A DNA stretch of 44,167 nt, from the NCBI GenBank assembly GCA_964533705.1, contig CAZHMN010000016.1, positions 1 through 44,167 on the forward strand, read 5' to 3'. The position numbers and the translations under genes were made by a program. The DNA comes from CAZHMN01 sp964533705 (GTDB lineage Bacteria > Electryoneota > B3-LCP). Shown here piece after piece: positions 32,378 to 39,508 of this stretch (position 1 is its first letter; the number at the start of each line of letters is the position of its first letter). The notes beneath the pieces are model-generated. The model was not told the DNA's origin. It saw only the letters and a list, made by a program, of their open reading frames with translations, and did no database searches.

Positions 32378-33673
32378 TCATGCCAGACCAATCCGTTTGA
32401 ATATCTCATTCACCCGTTTCAAGCTCGTTTCGAGATCGAAGCAAGCGGTAATTTCATCTTCGGATAAATATTTACTCAACTCTTTGTCTTTGAGAAGCAG
32501 GTTTTGAAATTCTGAATCGGTTTCCTGGGCTTTCAATGCATTTTTTTGAACCAACCGGTAAGCTTCATCACGGGACACGCCCTTGTCCGCCAAAGCCAGC
32601 AAGACGGATTCTGAATAGATGGCCCCGCGGGTGGCACCCAGGTTGGCCGCCATCGCTTCAGGTCTAACCTCCAGATTCTGCAGAACACGATCGAAGGTTC
32701 TCAGCATGTAATGCAGGGTGTGAGCGCTATCCGGCAGAATGACTCTTTCAACGGAAGAGTGGGAGATGTCCCGTTCGTGCCACAGGGCGACGTTCTCCAG
32801 GGCGCACTGCGAATATCCCCGCAGCAACCTGGCCATTCCACAAAGGCGTTCGCAGAGGATGGGATTGCGCTTGTGGGGCATCGCCGAGGATCCTTTTTGC
32901 TTCCTGGCGAATCCTTCCAGAACCTCGCCGACCTCGGTACGGTGCAGATGGCGGATCTCCTGGGCGAATTTTTCAATTGATGCACCGATGACAGCCAACG
33001 TTGACATCCAGTGTGCGATTCGATCTCGCGATACAACCTGAGAAGAGACCGCTTCCGACTGCAACCCCAGGTCACGGCAGACGTCCTCTTCGACGCGGAA
33101 ATCGAGATGGGCGAACGTGCCCACCGCGCCGGAGATCTTGCCAACGGCGACCTGACCCATAGCCGCCTTCAAACGCTCCAGCTGGCGCAGCACCTCACTA
33201 TACCATAAGGCCAGTTTCAATCCGAAGGTGATGGGCTCAGCGTGCACTCCATGCGTACGACCGATCATGGCGGTATCCTTGTATTGAACCGCCAACTTGC
33301 CGAGGGTGTCCTTCACGCTGCGCAGGTCCTCGAGCAGGAGGTCGCCGGTTTTTTTCAACTGAATCGCCAGAGCGGTGTCCAGAACGTCTGAGGAGGTCAT
33401 GCCCCGGTGGAGGTACTGCGCTTCGGGGCCGATGCTCTCGGAGATGACCGTCAGAAAGGCGATCACATCGTGGTGAACCTCAGCCTCGATCTCGAGGATT
33501 CGATCAATATCGAATCTGGCGCGCTCCGAGATGACTTTTACAGCTTCCTGTGGTATTAATCCGAACTTCGCCATAGAGCGACAAACGGCCAATTCCACCT
33601 GAAGCCAAGCCTCAAACTTGGCCTGTTCCGTCCAAATTTCGGCCATGTCGGGCAAGCTGTATCTCGCAATCAA
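32378..33673 (-). CDS. purB: Adenylosuccinate lyase
   Basis: Fumarase/aspartase-superfamily enzyme acting twice in purine synthesis (SAICAR to AICAR, adenylosuccinate to AMP). Signature loop SSAMPHKRNP is present, with TSSDVLDTALAIQ and RTHGVHAEPITFG. About 431 residues, as expected. Start choice: TTG 33673 has AAGGA 7 nt upstream and gives the family-typical N terminus (M)IARYSLPDMAEIW; the in-frame TTG at 33688 would add five unlikely residues. It is the first gene of the long leftward run and is followed by purC. Confidence 0.96.
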   Translation of the reverse strand: MIARYSLPDMAEIWTEQAKFEAWLQVELAVCRSMAKFGLIPQEAVKVISERARFDIDRILEIEAEVHHDVIAFLTVISESIGPEAQYLHRGMTSSDVLDTALAIQLKKTGDLLLEDLRSVKDTLGKLAVQYKDTAMIGRTHGVHAEPITFGLKLALWYSEVLRQLERLKAAMGQVAVGKISGAVGTFAHLDFRVEEDVCRDLGLQSEAVSSQVVSRDRIAHWMSTLAVIGASIEKFAQEIRHLHRTEVGEVLEGFARKQKGSSAMPHKRNPILCERLCGMARLLRGYSQCALENVALWHERDISHSSVERVILPDSAHTLHYMLRTFDRVLQNLEVRPEAMAANLGATRGAIYSESVLLALADKGVSRDEAYRLVQKNALKAQETDSEFQNLLLKDKELSKYLSEDEITACFDLETSLKRVNEIFKRIGLA

Positions 33674-33702
33674 GATTATTCCTTCCAAATATCGGTTTTA
33701 GC

Positions 33703-33732
33703 TATTTACATTCACATCGAGACCAGATTCAA
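33703..33732 (-). promoter_or_regulatory. Weak candidate promoter for the purB operon
   Basis: On the minus strand TTGAAT (33732-33727) is followed after 18 nt by TAAATA (33708-33703). A start near 33696 would leave a leader of about 20 nt before the TTG start codon. The hexamers match the sigma-70 consensus only partly. Two palindromes lie just upstream. Confidence 0.25.
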
Positions 33733-33755
33733 GTCTGGCGGTGAAACTGATTCTG

Positions 33756-33796
33756 AAATCCCGACCCGTCGGGATTTGAAGTCGCTCGAGCGACTT
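33756..33796. repeat. Tandem pair of palindromes between the protease gene and purB
   Basis: The first has arms AAATCCCGAC and GTCGGGATTT around two bases (33756-33777). The second, AAGTCGCTCGAGCGACTT (33779-33796), is a perfect 18-bp palindrome. Only one base separates them. A weaker CCAGA/TCTGG inverted repeat lies close by at 33723-33738. Neither is followed by a T run, so they are not standard terminators. They sit upstream of purB and downstream of the DegP-type gene and could be a dispersed repeat, a protein-binding site or an RNA-end structure. Confidence 0.75.
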
Positions 33797-33894
33797 TAAT
33801 CTCGGTCGCGGCTGCAAAATCAATTCTGCGGTGAAAAAGGACAATCTATGCTACTGATTTCCTCATTGCCTGGAATTTCCGATTGAATATCGAA

Positions 33895-35103
33895 TTATCT
33901 GGGCATTTCTTCCAGCCGTAACTTGAGATCCTGAACTTTTCCCTCCCGATAAATAGTGAAGGTCAACTGATCTCCCACCTTCAGATCTTCATTTTCCAGG
34001 TAAGAGCGAACCGCATTGTAATTCTGCACCTTCTTGCCGTCAATGGCGAGGATAACGTCCGCTACCTGGAAACCGGCTTTTTCGCCGGGGCTGTCCGGTT
34101 CAACGTCCGTGACGATAACGCCGTCGGTGGAGGGTAGTTTCATGGACAGGGCGATGAGCTGATCCAGGTTCTGGATTGATAATCCCGTCCAATAATTACG
34201 ATTCACTCCGCCGGAAGTCTGAAGCGCATCAACGATCTCCTTGATGCGGTTGATGGGAATGGCGAAGCCGATCCCCAGAGATCCTCCGCCCTCCGTGAAG
34301 ATGATAGTCGCCATGCCGATGACTTCGCCCAGGCTGTTGACCAGCGGCCCGCCGGAATTACCGCGGTTAATTGATGCATCCGTCTGGATCATGTCCTTGT
34401 AGATTCGGCCCTCGGATGTGCGGCTAAAATCCCGATCCACCGCCGAAACCACGCCGACGGTGGCGGTGGGCTGGTCGTTATTGGAGAACAGACCAAAGGG
34501 ATTGCCCAGGGCAATCGCCCATTCGCCGATGATGATGCTGTCCGAATTTCCCATCGGGGCAAAGTGCAAATTCTGCGCGTCGATTTTCAGCAGGGCAATA
34601 TCACTGTAGTAATCGGCACCGACGATTTGAGCCTTGTATTGGTCGCCGCCCATTGTCGTTACGATGATCTCCGTGGCATTATGAACCACATGTTCGTTGG
34701 TCACCACCAACCCGTCCGGACTGATGATAAAACCCGAACCCAGATTTTCGACCTTCTGACGGTAAATCCTGCTGGGAAAGAGGTCACGGAAGAAGGGATC
34801 ATCCCACAGGGGATTGCGAGTGCGATACTCGCGCACCTGAGTGACGTTAATACCCACCACCGCCGGGGCGACGTCTTCGATTGCCCGGGTGATGGCGTTT
34901 CTGCGGCTTTCAGAAATCTGGGACATCGCATCCGACGCAGAAACCGGAGGCGGCTGACTCACCGGTTGAGCTTGCGCTTCTCCCGATGATTGGGCTTCAG
35001 ATAGATCGGCAGTTAGATGGGAACGGGAATACTCACGCAGTCCCAGGACGATCACCGCGCCCAGCAGGAATCCTACAAATAGGTCTCGCCAGAATCTTTT
35101 CAC
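33895..35103 (-). CDS. DegP/HtrA-type serine protease with PDZ domain
   Basis: Envelope protease or chaperone for damaged proteins. An N-terminal membrane anchor (DLFVGFLLGAVIVLGL) leads to a low-complexity Ser/Gln/Pro linker, a trypsin-like domain and one C-terminal PDZ domain (about 300-400). The catalytic triad is complete: H138 (VVTNEHVVHN), D168 (YYSDIALLK) and S250 (NRGNSGGPL). The 402-residue length with a single PDZ domain is that of DegS/DegQ-like anchored proteins rather than two-PDZ DegP. It starts one base after the transaldolase stop, so it is the last gene of that transcription unit. Confidence 0.95.
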   Translation of the reverse strand: MKRFWRDLFVGFLLGAVIVLGLREYSRSHLTADLSEAQSSGEAQAQPVSQPPPVSASDAMSQISESRRNAITRAIEDVAPAVVGINVTQVREYRTRNPLWDDPFFRDLFPSRIYRQKVENLGSGFIISPDGLVVTNEHVVHNATEIIVTTMGGDQYKAQIVGADYYSDIALLKIDAQNLHFAPMGNSDSIIIGEWAIALGNPFGLFSNNDQPTATVGVVSAVDRDFSRTSEGRIYKDMIQTDASINRGNSGGPLVNSLGEVIGMATIIFTEGGGSLGIGFAIPINRIKEIVDALQTSGGVNRNYWTGLSIQNLDQLIALSMKLPSTDGVIVTDVEPDSPGEKAGFQVADVILAIDGKKVQNYNAVRSYLENEDLKVGDQLTFTIYREGKVQDLKLRLEEMPR

Positions 35104-35104
35104 T

Positions 35105-35749
35105 TTACTTTGGAACTTTTTCCCAGTCTTTCAGGAAGCGTTCGATGCCGACGTCGGTTAAAGGGTGTTTGACCAACCGCTCTATGACCTTAAAGGGCAT
35201 GGTAATCACGTCTGCACCGATCAGAGCCGCTTCCACCACATGCATGGGGTGCCGCACTGAAGCTACCAGCACCTCAGTCTCGAATCCGTAATTATCATAA
35301 ATAGCGACGATTTGCTCCACCAACGCCATTCCTTCAGTACTGACGTCATCCAGACGGCCGATAAAGGGGCTGACGAAAGTCGCGCCGGCCTTGGCGGCCA
35401 GAATCGCCTGAGTGGGGCTGAAGATCAGCGTCATGTTGGTCTTAATGCCATCATTGGAAAGCTTGCGACAGGCCTTTAAACCTTCGATGGTCATGGGCAG
35501 CTTGATGGTGATGTTTTCGTGGATCTGGGCTAAAACCTTTGCTTCCTTCACCATGCCGTCGCTCTCCAGCGAAACGACCTCAGCCGAGATGGGGCCAGCG
35601 ACGATGCTACAGATTTCCTTTAGTAGTTCGTGAAAATCACGGTTTTCCCTGGCCACCAGGGTGGGATTGGTAGTTACGCCGTCCAGGACTCCGATTTCGG
35701 CGGCCTGGCGTATTTCTTCGATATTTGCGGTATCGATAAAGAATTTCAT
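35105..35749 (-). CDS. Transaldolase, short (TalC/FSA-like) type
   Basis: Class I aldolase of the pentose phosphate pathway, or possibly a fructose-6-phosphate aldolase. The Schiff-base lysine is K83 (ITIKLPMT), and the N terminus MKFFIDTANIEEIRQ and GVTTNPTLV are diagnostic of this 215-residue subfamily. Transaldolase activity is the more common function in bacteria with one copy; the FSA alternative cannot be excluded by eye. It lies 91 nt after truA and directly before the protease gene. Confidence 0.95.
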   Translation of the reverse strand: MKFFIDTANIEEIRQAAEIGVLDGVTTNPTLVARENRDFHELLKEICSIVAGPISAEVVSLESDGMVKEAKVLAQIHENITIKLPMTIEGLKACRKLSNDGIKTNMTLIFSPTQAILAAKAGATFVSPFIGRLDDVSTEGMALVEQIVAIYDNYGFETEVLVASVRHPMHVVEAALIGADVITMPFKVIERLVKHPLTDVGIERFLKDWEKVPK

Positions 35750-35840
35750 AGTTGCTCCGGTGTTACTTTTGCAGCACTGTTAATTGCCTGCAGATCGCTC
35801 TATTATTTATCTAAGTCAAAGGGAAATCTCTGAACAACCC

Positions 35841-36653
35841 CTATTCGTCATCCAGCAGTGGGAACGATCCATATCCGACCTTCATCAAACACAATCCTCG
35901 GGCGGGTGCTGTATAAACGGAGAAGTTCTGCTGTTCGCTGCTCAGTATCTCCTCAAATTTCCCTACCGTGAATCGGCCCCGGGCCGTGTCCAGTATGGTT
36001 CCCACCAGACTGCGAACCATATGGTGCAAGAAACGATTGGCTACAATGTGAAAATGCCACTCATCACCCCATTGTTCCCAGCGAGCCGCATAAACCTCGC
36101 AGCGGTGATCATCGGTTTCCGCATCTGCGCTGGCGAACGCAGTAAAATCACGCTCGCCGATCAATAGTGCGGTAGTTTTATGCAGGATTCCTGCATCGAA
36201 TTCAAAGCCGGGAAACCAGCCGTAATGGCGTTCGATAGCCCGATCGACAGTAAACATTCTGTATCGGTACCAGCGCCAACGGGCGCTGAACCTGGCGTGA
36301 AAGTCGGGCGAAACCGGTAAGACTTCAAAGATCTTTACATCATCCGGCAGAAAGTGATTCAGAGCTCTCTGGATGACGTCCGGCGTAAATTTAGAAGGCA
36401 CATCGAAATGAGCTATCTGGCCTAAGGCGTGAACACCGGTATCCGTGCGTCCCGCGCCATGAACTCTAATGGGGGTTCCGAAAAGCTCCTCTAAGGCGGC
36501 CTCCAAAACCCCCTGAACCGTTCGCCTCTCGGGCTGAAGCTGCCAGCCGTAGAATTCGGTGCCGTCGTATTCCAAGCCCAGCCGGAAACGCCTTTTCCCC
36601 GACTCAGGCCGATCGTTTGCAGGCTGCGCCGGGACTTTTCGCTCCTCCCCCAT
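35841..36653 (-). CDS. truA: tRNA pseudouridine(38-40) synthase
   Basis: Modifies uridines 38-40 in the tRNA anticodon arm. Catalytic D71 is in the conserved GAGRTDTGVHALGQ; LGLEYDGTEFYGWQ at the start and FLHHMVRSLVGT later are typical. The 270-residue length is slightly more than usual because of a charged N-terminal extension of about 20 residues. It overlaps the ecfT stop by one base, a common gene pairing across bacteria. Confidence 0.97.
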   Translation of the reverse strand: MGEERKVPAQPANDRPESGKRRFRLGLEYDGTEFYGWQLQPERRTVQGVLEAALEELFGTPIRVHGAGRTDTGVHALGQIAHFDVPSKFTPDVIQRALNHFLPDDVKIFEVLPVSPDFHARFSARWRWYRYRMFTVDRAIERHYGWFPGFEFDAGILHKTTALLIGERDFTAFASADAETDDHRCEVYAARWEQWGDEWHFHIVANRFLHHMVRSLVGTILDTARGRFTVGKFEEILSSEQQNFSVYTAPARGLCLMKVGYGSFPLLDDE

Positions 36654-37453
36654 CAGCCCAACAGTAGAAAGCTCAAGAAAATTGCGCAGGTTAAAAACAA
36701 CGCCGTCACATCCCGCTGCTGAATCCGCAGTTCGATTAGCTTGGTGCGGCCCTTTCCCCCCCGGTAACCCCTGGCTTCCAGTGCCAGCGCCAGGTCGTCG
36801 GCCTTTTTAAGCGCTCCCGCAAACAGCGGCAGAATCATAGGCAGCGATTTTCTGATGCGCACGATCCAGGAGCCCTCCATATCCGCTCCTCGCGACACCT
36901 GAGCCTGCTGGATCTTGACAGCCTCCTGCATCAATATAGGCACGAAGCGCAGCGCGATGGAAATCATCAGCGCGCCTTCGCTGACCGGAACCCTCAACCC
37001 GGTAAGCGGTCGAAACAGCTTCTCAAGACCGTCCGTTAAATCCTGCGGAGTGGTAACGGACATCAACAAAGTCGAAATGGATATTAATACCGCAATGCGA
37101 ACCGTAAATAAGATACCCGCTCTTATGCCCTCAAAAGTGATCTCCCAACCCAGAAGGGGAAGTTGGATTATGGCGTTTCCCGGATGAAAAAATAAGTGAA
37201 TTGCGAACGTGATCGCATATAACAAGAAAAACATCCGCAGGTTGTTCCAGAAAAGGCGCAACGGAATATCGGCCAATAAAAACAGCGCCATCGAAAGAAA
37301 CATGAACAACACAATACCGATGATAGAACCAATGGTGAAGACGGCTACCATGAGGAGCAGCGCACAGATCAGTTTACTGCGGGGATCGAGGCGATGGATG
37401 ATCGAATCGCCCTCGAAATACCGCCCCAGCGTTAGGCCGTTCAAATAATGCAA
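36653..37453 (-). CDS. ecfT: Energy-coupling factor transporter transmembrane protein EcfT
   Basis: Scaffold subunit of ECF vitamin/metal importers, joining the substrate-binding S component to the EcfA ATPases. About five hydrophobic helices and both family coupling motifs: SRGAD (QVSRGADMEG) and ARG (LALEARGYRGG). The 266-residue length is standard. It starts at a TTG with AAGGA 8 nt upstream. No EcfA ATPase or S component is in the window, although ecfT is often beside ecfA genes and truA; the missing partners may lie elsewhere in the genome. Confidence 0.92.
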   Translation of the reverse strand: MHYLNGLTLGRYFEGDSIIHRLDPRSKLICALLLMVAVFTIGSIIGIVLFMFLSMALFLLADIPLRLFWNNLRMFFLLYAITFAIHLFFHPGNAIIQLPLLGWEITFEGIRAGILFTVRIAVLISISTLLMSVTTPQDLTDGLEKLFRPLTGLRVPVSEGALMISIALRFVPILMQEAVKIQQAQVSRGADMEGSWIVRIRKSLPMILPLFAGALKKADDLALALEARGYRGGKGRTKLIELRIQQRDVTALFLTCAIFLSFLLLG

Positions 37454-37522
37454 AGATTATATCCTTAAAATTTACGAAAATTTACAGCTAAAGTCAAACG
37501 GAATTTGACCATTGAGCGCTAA

Positions 37523-38041
37523 TTATAGTTTCTCTTTATTTCCCTCTCCGACATCGCCCTCGAATTTTTTCCTCAACCAGGCATCATCTTCGGGCGTCCA
37601 ACCCGGAGGGGCTCCTCCCTTCTGTTCGAATGAAGATAGAAACCTCTCGCCCGTCTTCGATCTCGGCTTAAATTTCGCCCAGAACTGCTGCGAGGTCATC
37701 CATTCCAATCCGCATACCCGGGCATAGTTGCCGATGTCATTTCGGTCAGAGGATACGATTACCAGGTCGCGGCTGTTTTGATTCTCTGTAATGATGTGTC
37801 GAATGAACGCATCTGCAGATGGCGAAGCGTAATCCACCCGCACTCCGGGGTACTGCCTCCTGCCGCCCCGGGGGCAGGACGTATCAAAGACGAGGTGAAA
37901 AAGGATCTTGCGATTTGCCGTCAGGGCGACCAACCGTCGGATCAACTTTTCCCTCCCTTCTTCCAGTTTTTGCGATCCCCGGCACTCCAATTCGGGCACC
38001 TGATGCAGCAGATTGTATCCGTCAATCAGATAAGTGCGCAT
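37523..38041 (-). CDS. YacP-like NYN-domain ribonuclease
   Basis: PIN-like NYN nuclease of the YacP (Rae1) family, implicated in ribosome-associated mRNA cleavage in Bacillus. Seen: the start TYLIDGYNLLH with acidic D7, LVFDTSCPRGGRRQY, SADAFIRHI and DLVIVSSDRNDIG, which together provide the cluster of acidic metal ligands. 172 residues is usual. It lies 14 nt after the TlpA-like gene. A C-terminal tail of about 40 charged residues (KFKPRSKTGERFL onwards) is less conserved. Confidence 0.88.
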   Translation of the reverse strand: MRTYLIDGYNLLHQVPELECRGSQKLEEGREKLIRRLVALTANRKILFHLVFDTSCPRGGRRQYPGVRVDYASPSADAFIRHIITENQNSRDLVIVSSDRNDIGNYARVCGLEWMTSQQFWAKFKPRSKTGERFLSSFEQKGGAPPGWTPEDDAWLRKKFEGDVGEGNKEKL

Positions 38042-38055
38042 TCTAACGTCAACGC

Positions 38056-38601
38056 CTAAAACAACGTCTTCACAGCCTCTTCGAAAACGGCCTTGTCGCG
38101 ATAACCGACAAACTTATGCTGAACGACGCCCTTACGGTCAATTACAAAGGTAAAGGGGATCCCACCCCTCTCGCTGCCGGGTAGTAGTTCCTGATATTCC
38201 CGGTAGACGTCCCTGCCGGCCATGAGGATGGGGTAATTGATGCCCTGCTCTTTTACAAAAGGCTTCACAACTTCCCAGCCCTGCTGGTCAACGGAAACGC
38301 CGATAACCTGCAGACCCTTCTCGCCGTACTCATTCTGCAATTCGATAAAATGCGGTATTTCCTGGCGGCAGGGCGGGCACCACGTCGCCCAGAAATCCAG
38401 GATGATGACTTTGCCTGCATAATCGGATAGTTTTACAGTATCACCCTGATCGTTGAGCAGAGCAAAAGCCGGGGCCACGGCAGCCTCTGATGGCGCCTTG
38501 GATTGTGCCGCCTTCGTGTCCTTCGATTTTTGCTCTGAAGAACAGGCGATCATGGTCAGGGCGATGATTGAGGTCAGCAGGATAGCGTATATCTTCTTCA
38601 T
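38056..38601 (-). CDS. TlpA/ResA-like thioredoxin lipoprotein
   Basis: Membrane-anchored extracytoplasmic thiol-disulfide protein. A signal peptide ends in lipobox ALTMIAC (cysteine at residue 20 from ATG 38601), followed by a Lys/Ala/Ser-rich linker and a redoxin-type thioredoxin fold with active site WCPPC in FWATWCPPCRQEIPHF. Such proteins keep cytochrome c or other exported cysteines reduced; electrons probably come through DsbD, whose gene lies further upstream in the same run. GTG 38607 is an alternative start; ATG 38601 has an AGG element 8 nt upstream. The thioredoxin gene precedes it after a few bases. Confidence 0.92.
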   Translation of the reverse strand: MKKIYAILLTSIIALTMIACSSEQKSKDTKAAQSKAPSEAAVAPAFALLNDQGDTVKLSDYAGKVIILDFWATWCPPCRQEIPHFIELQNEYGEKGLQVIGVSVDQQGWEVVKPFVKEQGINYPILMAGRDVYREYQELLPGSERGGIPFTFVIDRKGVVQHKFVGYRDKAVFEEAVKTLF

Positions 38602-38610
38602 TTTCACAAC

Positions 38611-38940
38611 CTATTCCATCATATGACTTTCAATTTTTTCTTTCAGTTTGGGTTTGGGCAACACCCCCACAATGCGTTCCAGCACTTTTCCATCTTTGAA
38701 GATGAGAATCTGAGGCACGGAGATGACGGCATGTTGCTGTGCAGACCGGGGACTGCGACCCACGTCTACTTCGACGATTTTAACTCGATCCCCCATCTCC
38801 TGGGCCAGTTCGGCCATGATAGGATGGATTTTTTTACAGGGGCCGCACCATTCAGCGCCGAAATCCACCACGGTCAGACGGTCGCTTTTTAAGACCTCTG
38901 GTTCGAATTGCTCATCCCCAATTTCGGGCACATCCGCCAT
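38611..38940 (-). CDS. trxA: Thioredoxin
   Basis: Cytoplasmic thioredoxin of 109 residues. The active site is AEWCGPCKKIHP with C32 and C35, and the conserved cis-proline region is seen as ISVPQILIFKDGK. It may supply electrons to DsbD, encoded upstream, and thus to the TlpA-like protein encoded next (inference from gene order and family roles). Confidence 0.96.
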   Translation of the reverse strand: MADVPEIGDEQFEPEVLKSDRLTVVDFGAEWCGPCKKIHPIMAELAQEMGDRVKIVEVDVGRSPRSAQQHAVISVPQILIFKDGKVLERIVGVLPKPKLKEKIESHMME

Positions 38941-38994
38941 TGAAATCTCCCGTAAGTCTCAAATTAATCTTATCTTAGGCGACAAGCGCGCTTT

Positions 38995-39456
38995 TTATTC
39001 CGTAAAGATCCGGTCCTTGCCGTCGAAGGGAGGACAAATTATGGAAAGGGCCACCAGCGGTTCCGCCGATTTGTTGATGACACTGTGCACCGTCCCCCGC
39101 TCCAGAACGATGAGATCGCCCGGCTGAACTACCCGCTTCTCATCGCCGACCTTCATGACGCCTTTACCCTGCAGGACATAGACGATCTCATCGTGGGTAG
39201 CATGGTAGTGGCTTTTAACGCCCTCCCGAACCTGAATCAGAGAAGCGCTGGAAGTCAGACCGCTGTGCAGCAGCAAATTGGAGATATCCTCATCGTAGGG
39301 CAGGGGTTTCTGCTGGATCAGAGTGAAAAGATTCCCCTTAAAGGGCGAAGTATTTTCAGGTTCAGGCGGACCGATCTGAGCGGAACTCCAGAGCGGAAGC
39401 AGCAGAACAAGCAAGCACGATAAAAGAAATAAACCGTTTCTCGAAAGCCGATTCAT
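38995..39456 (-). CDS. Secreted cupin-domain protein
   Basis: Exported single-domain cupin of unknown function. Signal peptide (LFLLSCLLVLLLPLWSSAQ), then a cupin fold with motif 1 SHYHATHDEIVYVLQGKG (two His and a Glu as metal ligands) and motif 2 PGDLIVLERGTVHSV (His ligand), so a metal site is plausible. It has a strong ribosome site (GGAGG, 7 nt). It sits between dsbD and trxA, suggesting work in the same compartment as the exported redox proteins, but no substrate can be assigned. Confidence 0.87.
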   Translation of the reverse strand: MNRLSRNGLFLLSCLLVLLLPLWSSAQIGPPEPENTSPFKGNLFTLIQQKPLPYDEDISNLLLHSGLTSSASLIQVREGVKSHYHATHDEIVYVLQGKGVMKVGDEKRVVQPGDLIVLERGTVHSVINKSAEPLVALSIICPPFDGKDRIFTE

Positions 39457-39508
39457 GTATTTTCCTCCATCATTTATTACGTCTCGGACGTCCTTTATTG
39501 ACCAAAAG

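Noticed and set aside
36653..37453. Reading the ECF protein as CbiQ of a cobalt transporter
   Set aside because: No cbiM, cbiN or cbiO is nearby and truA linkage favours general EcfT.
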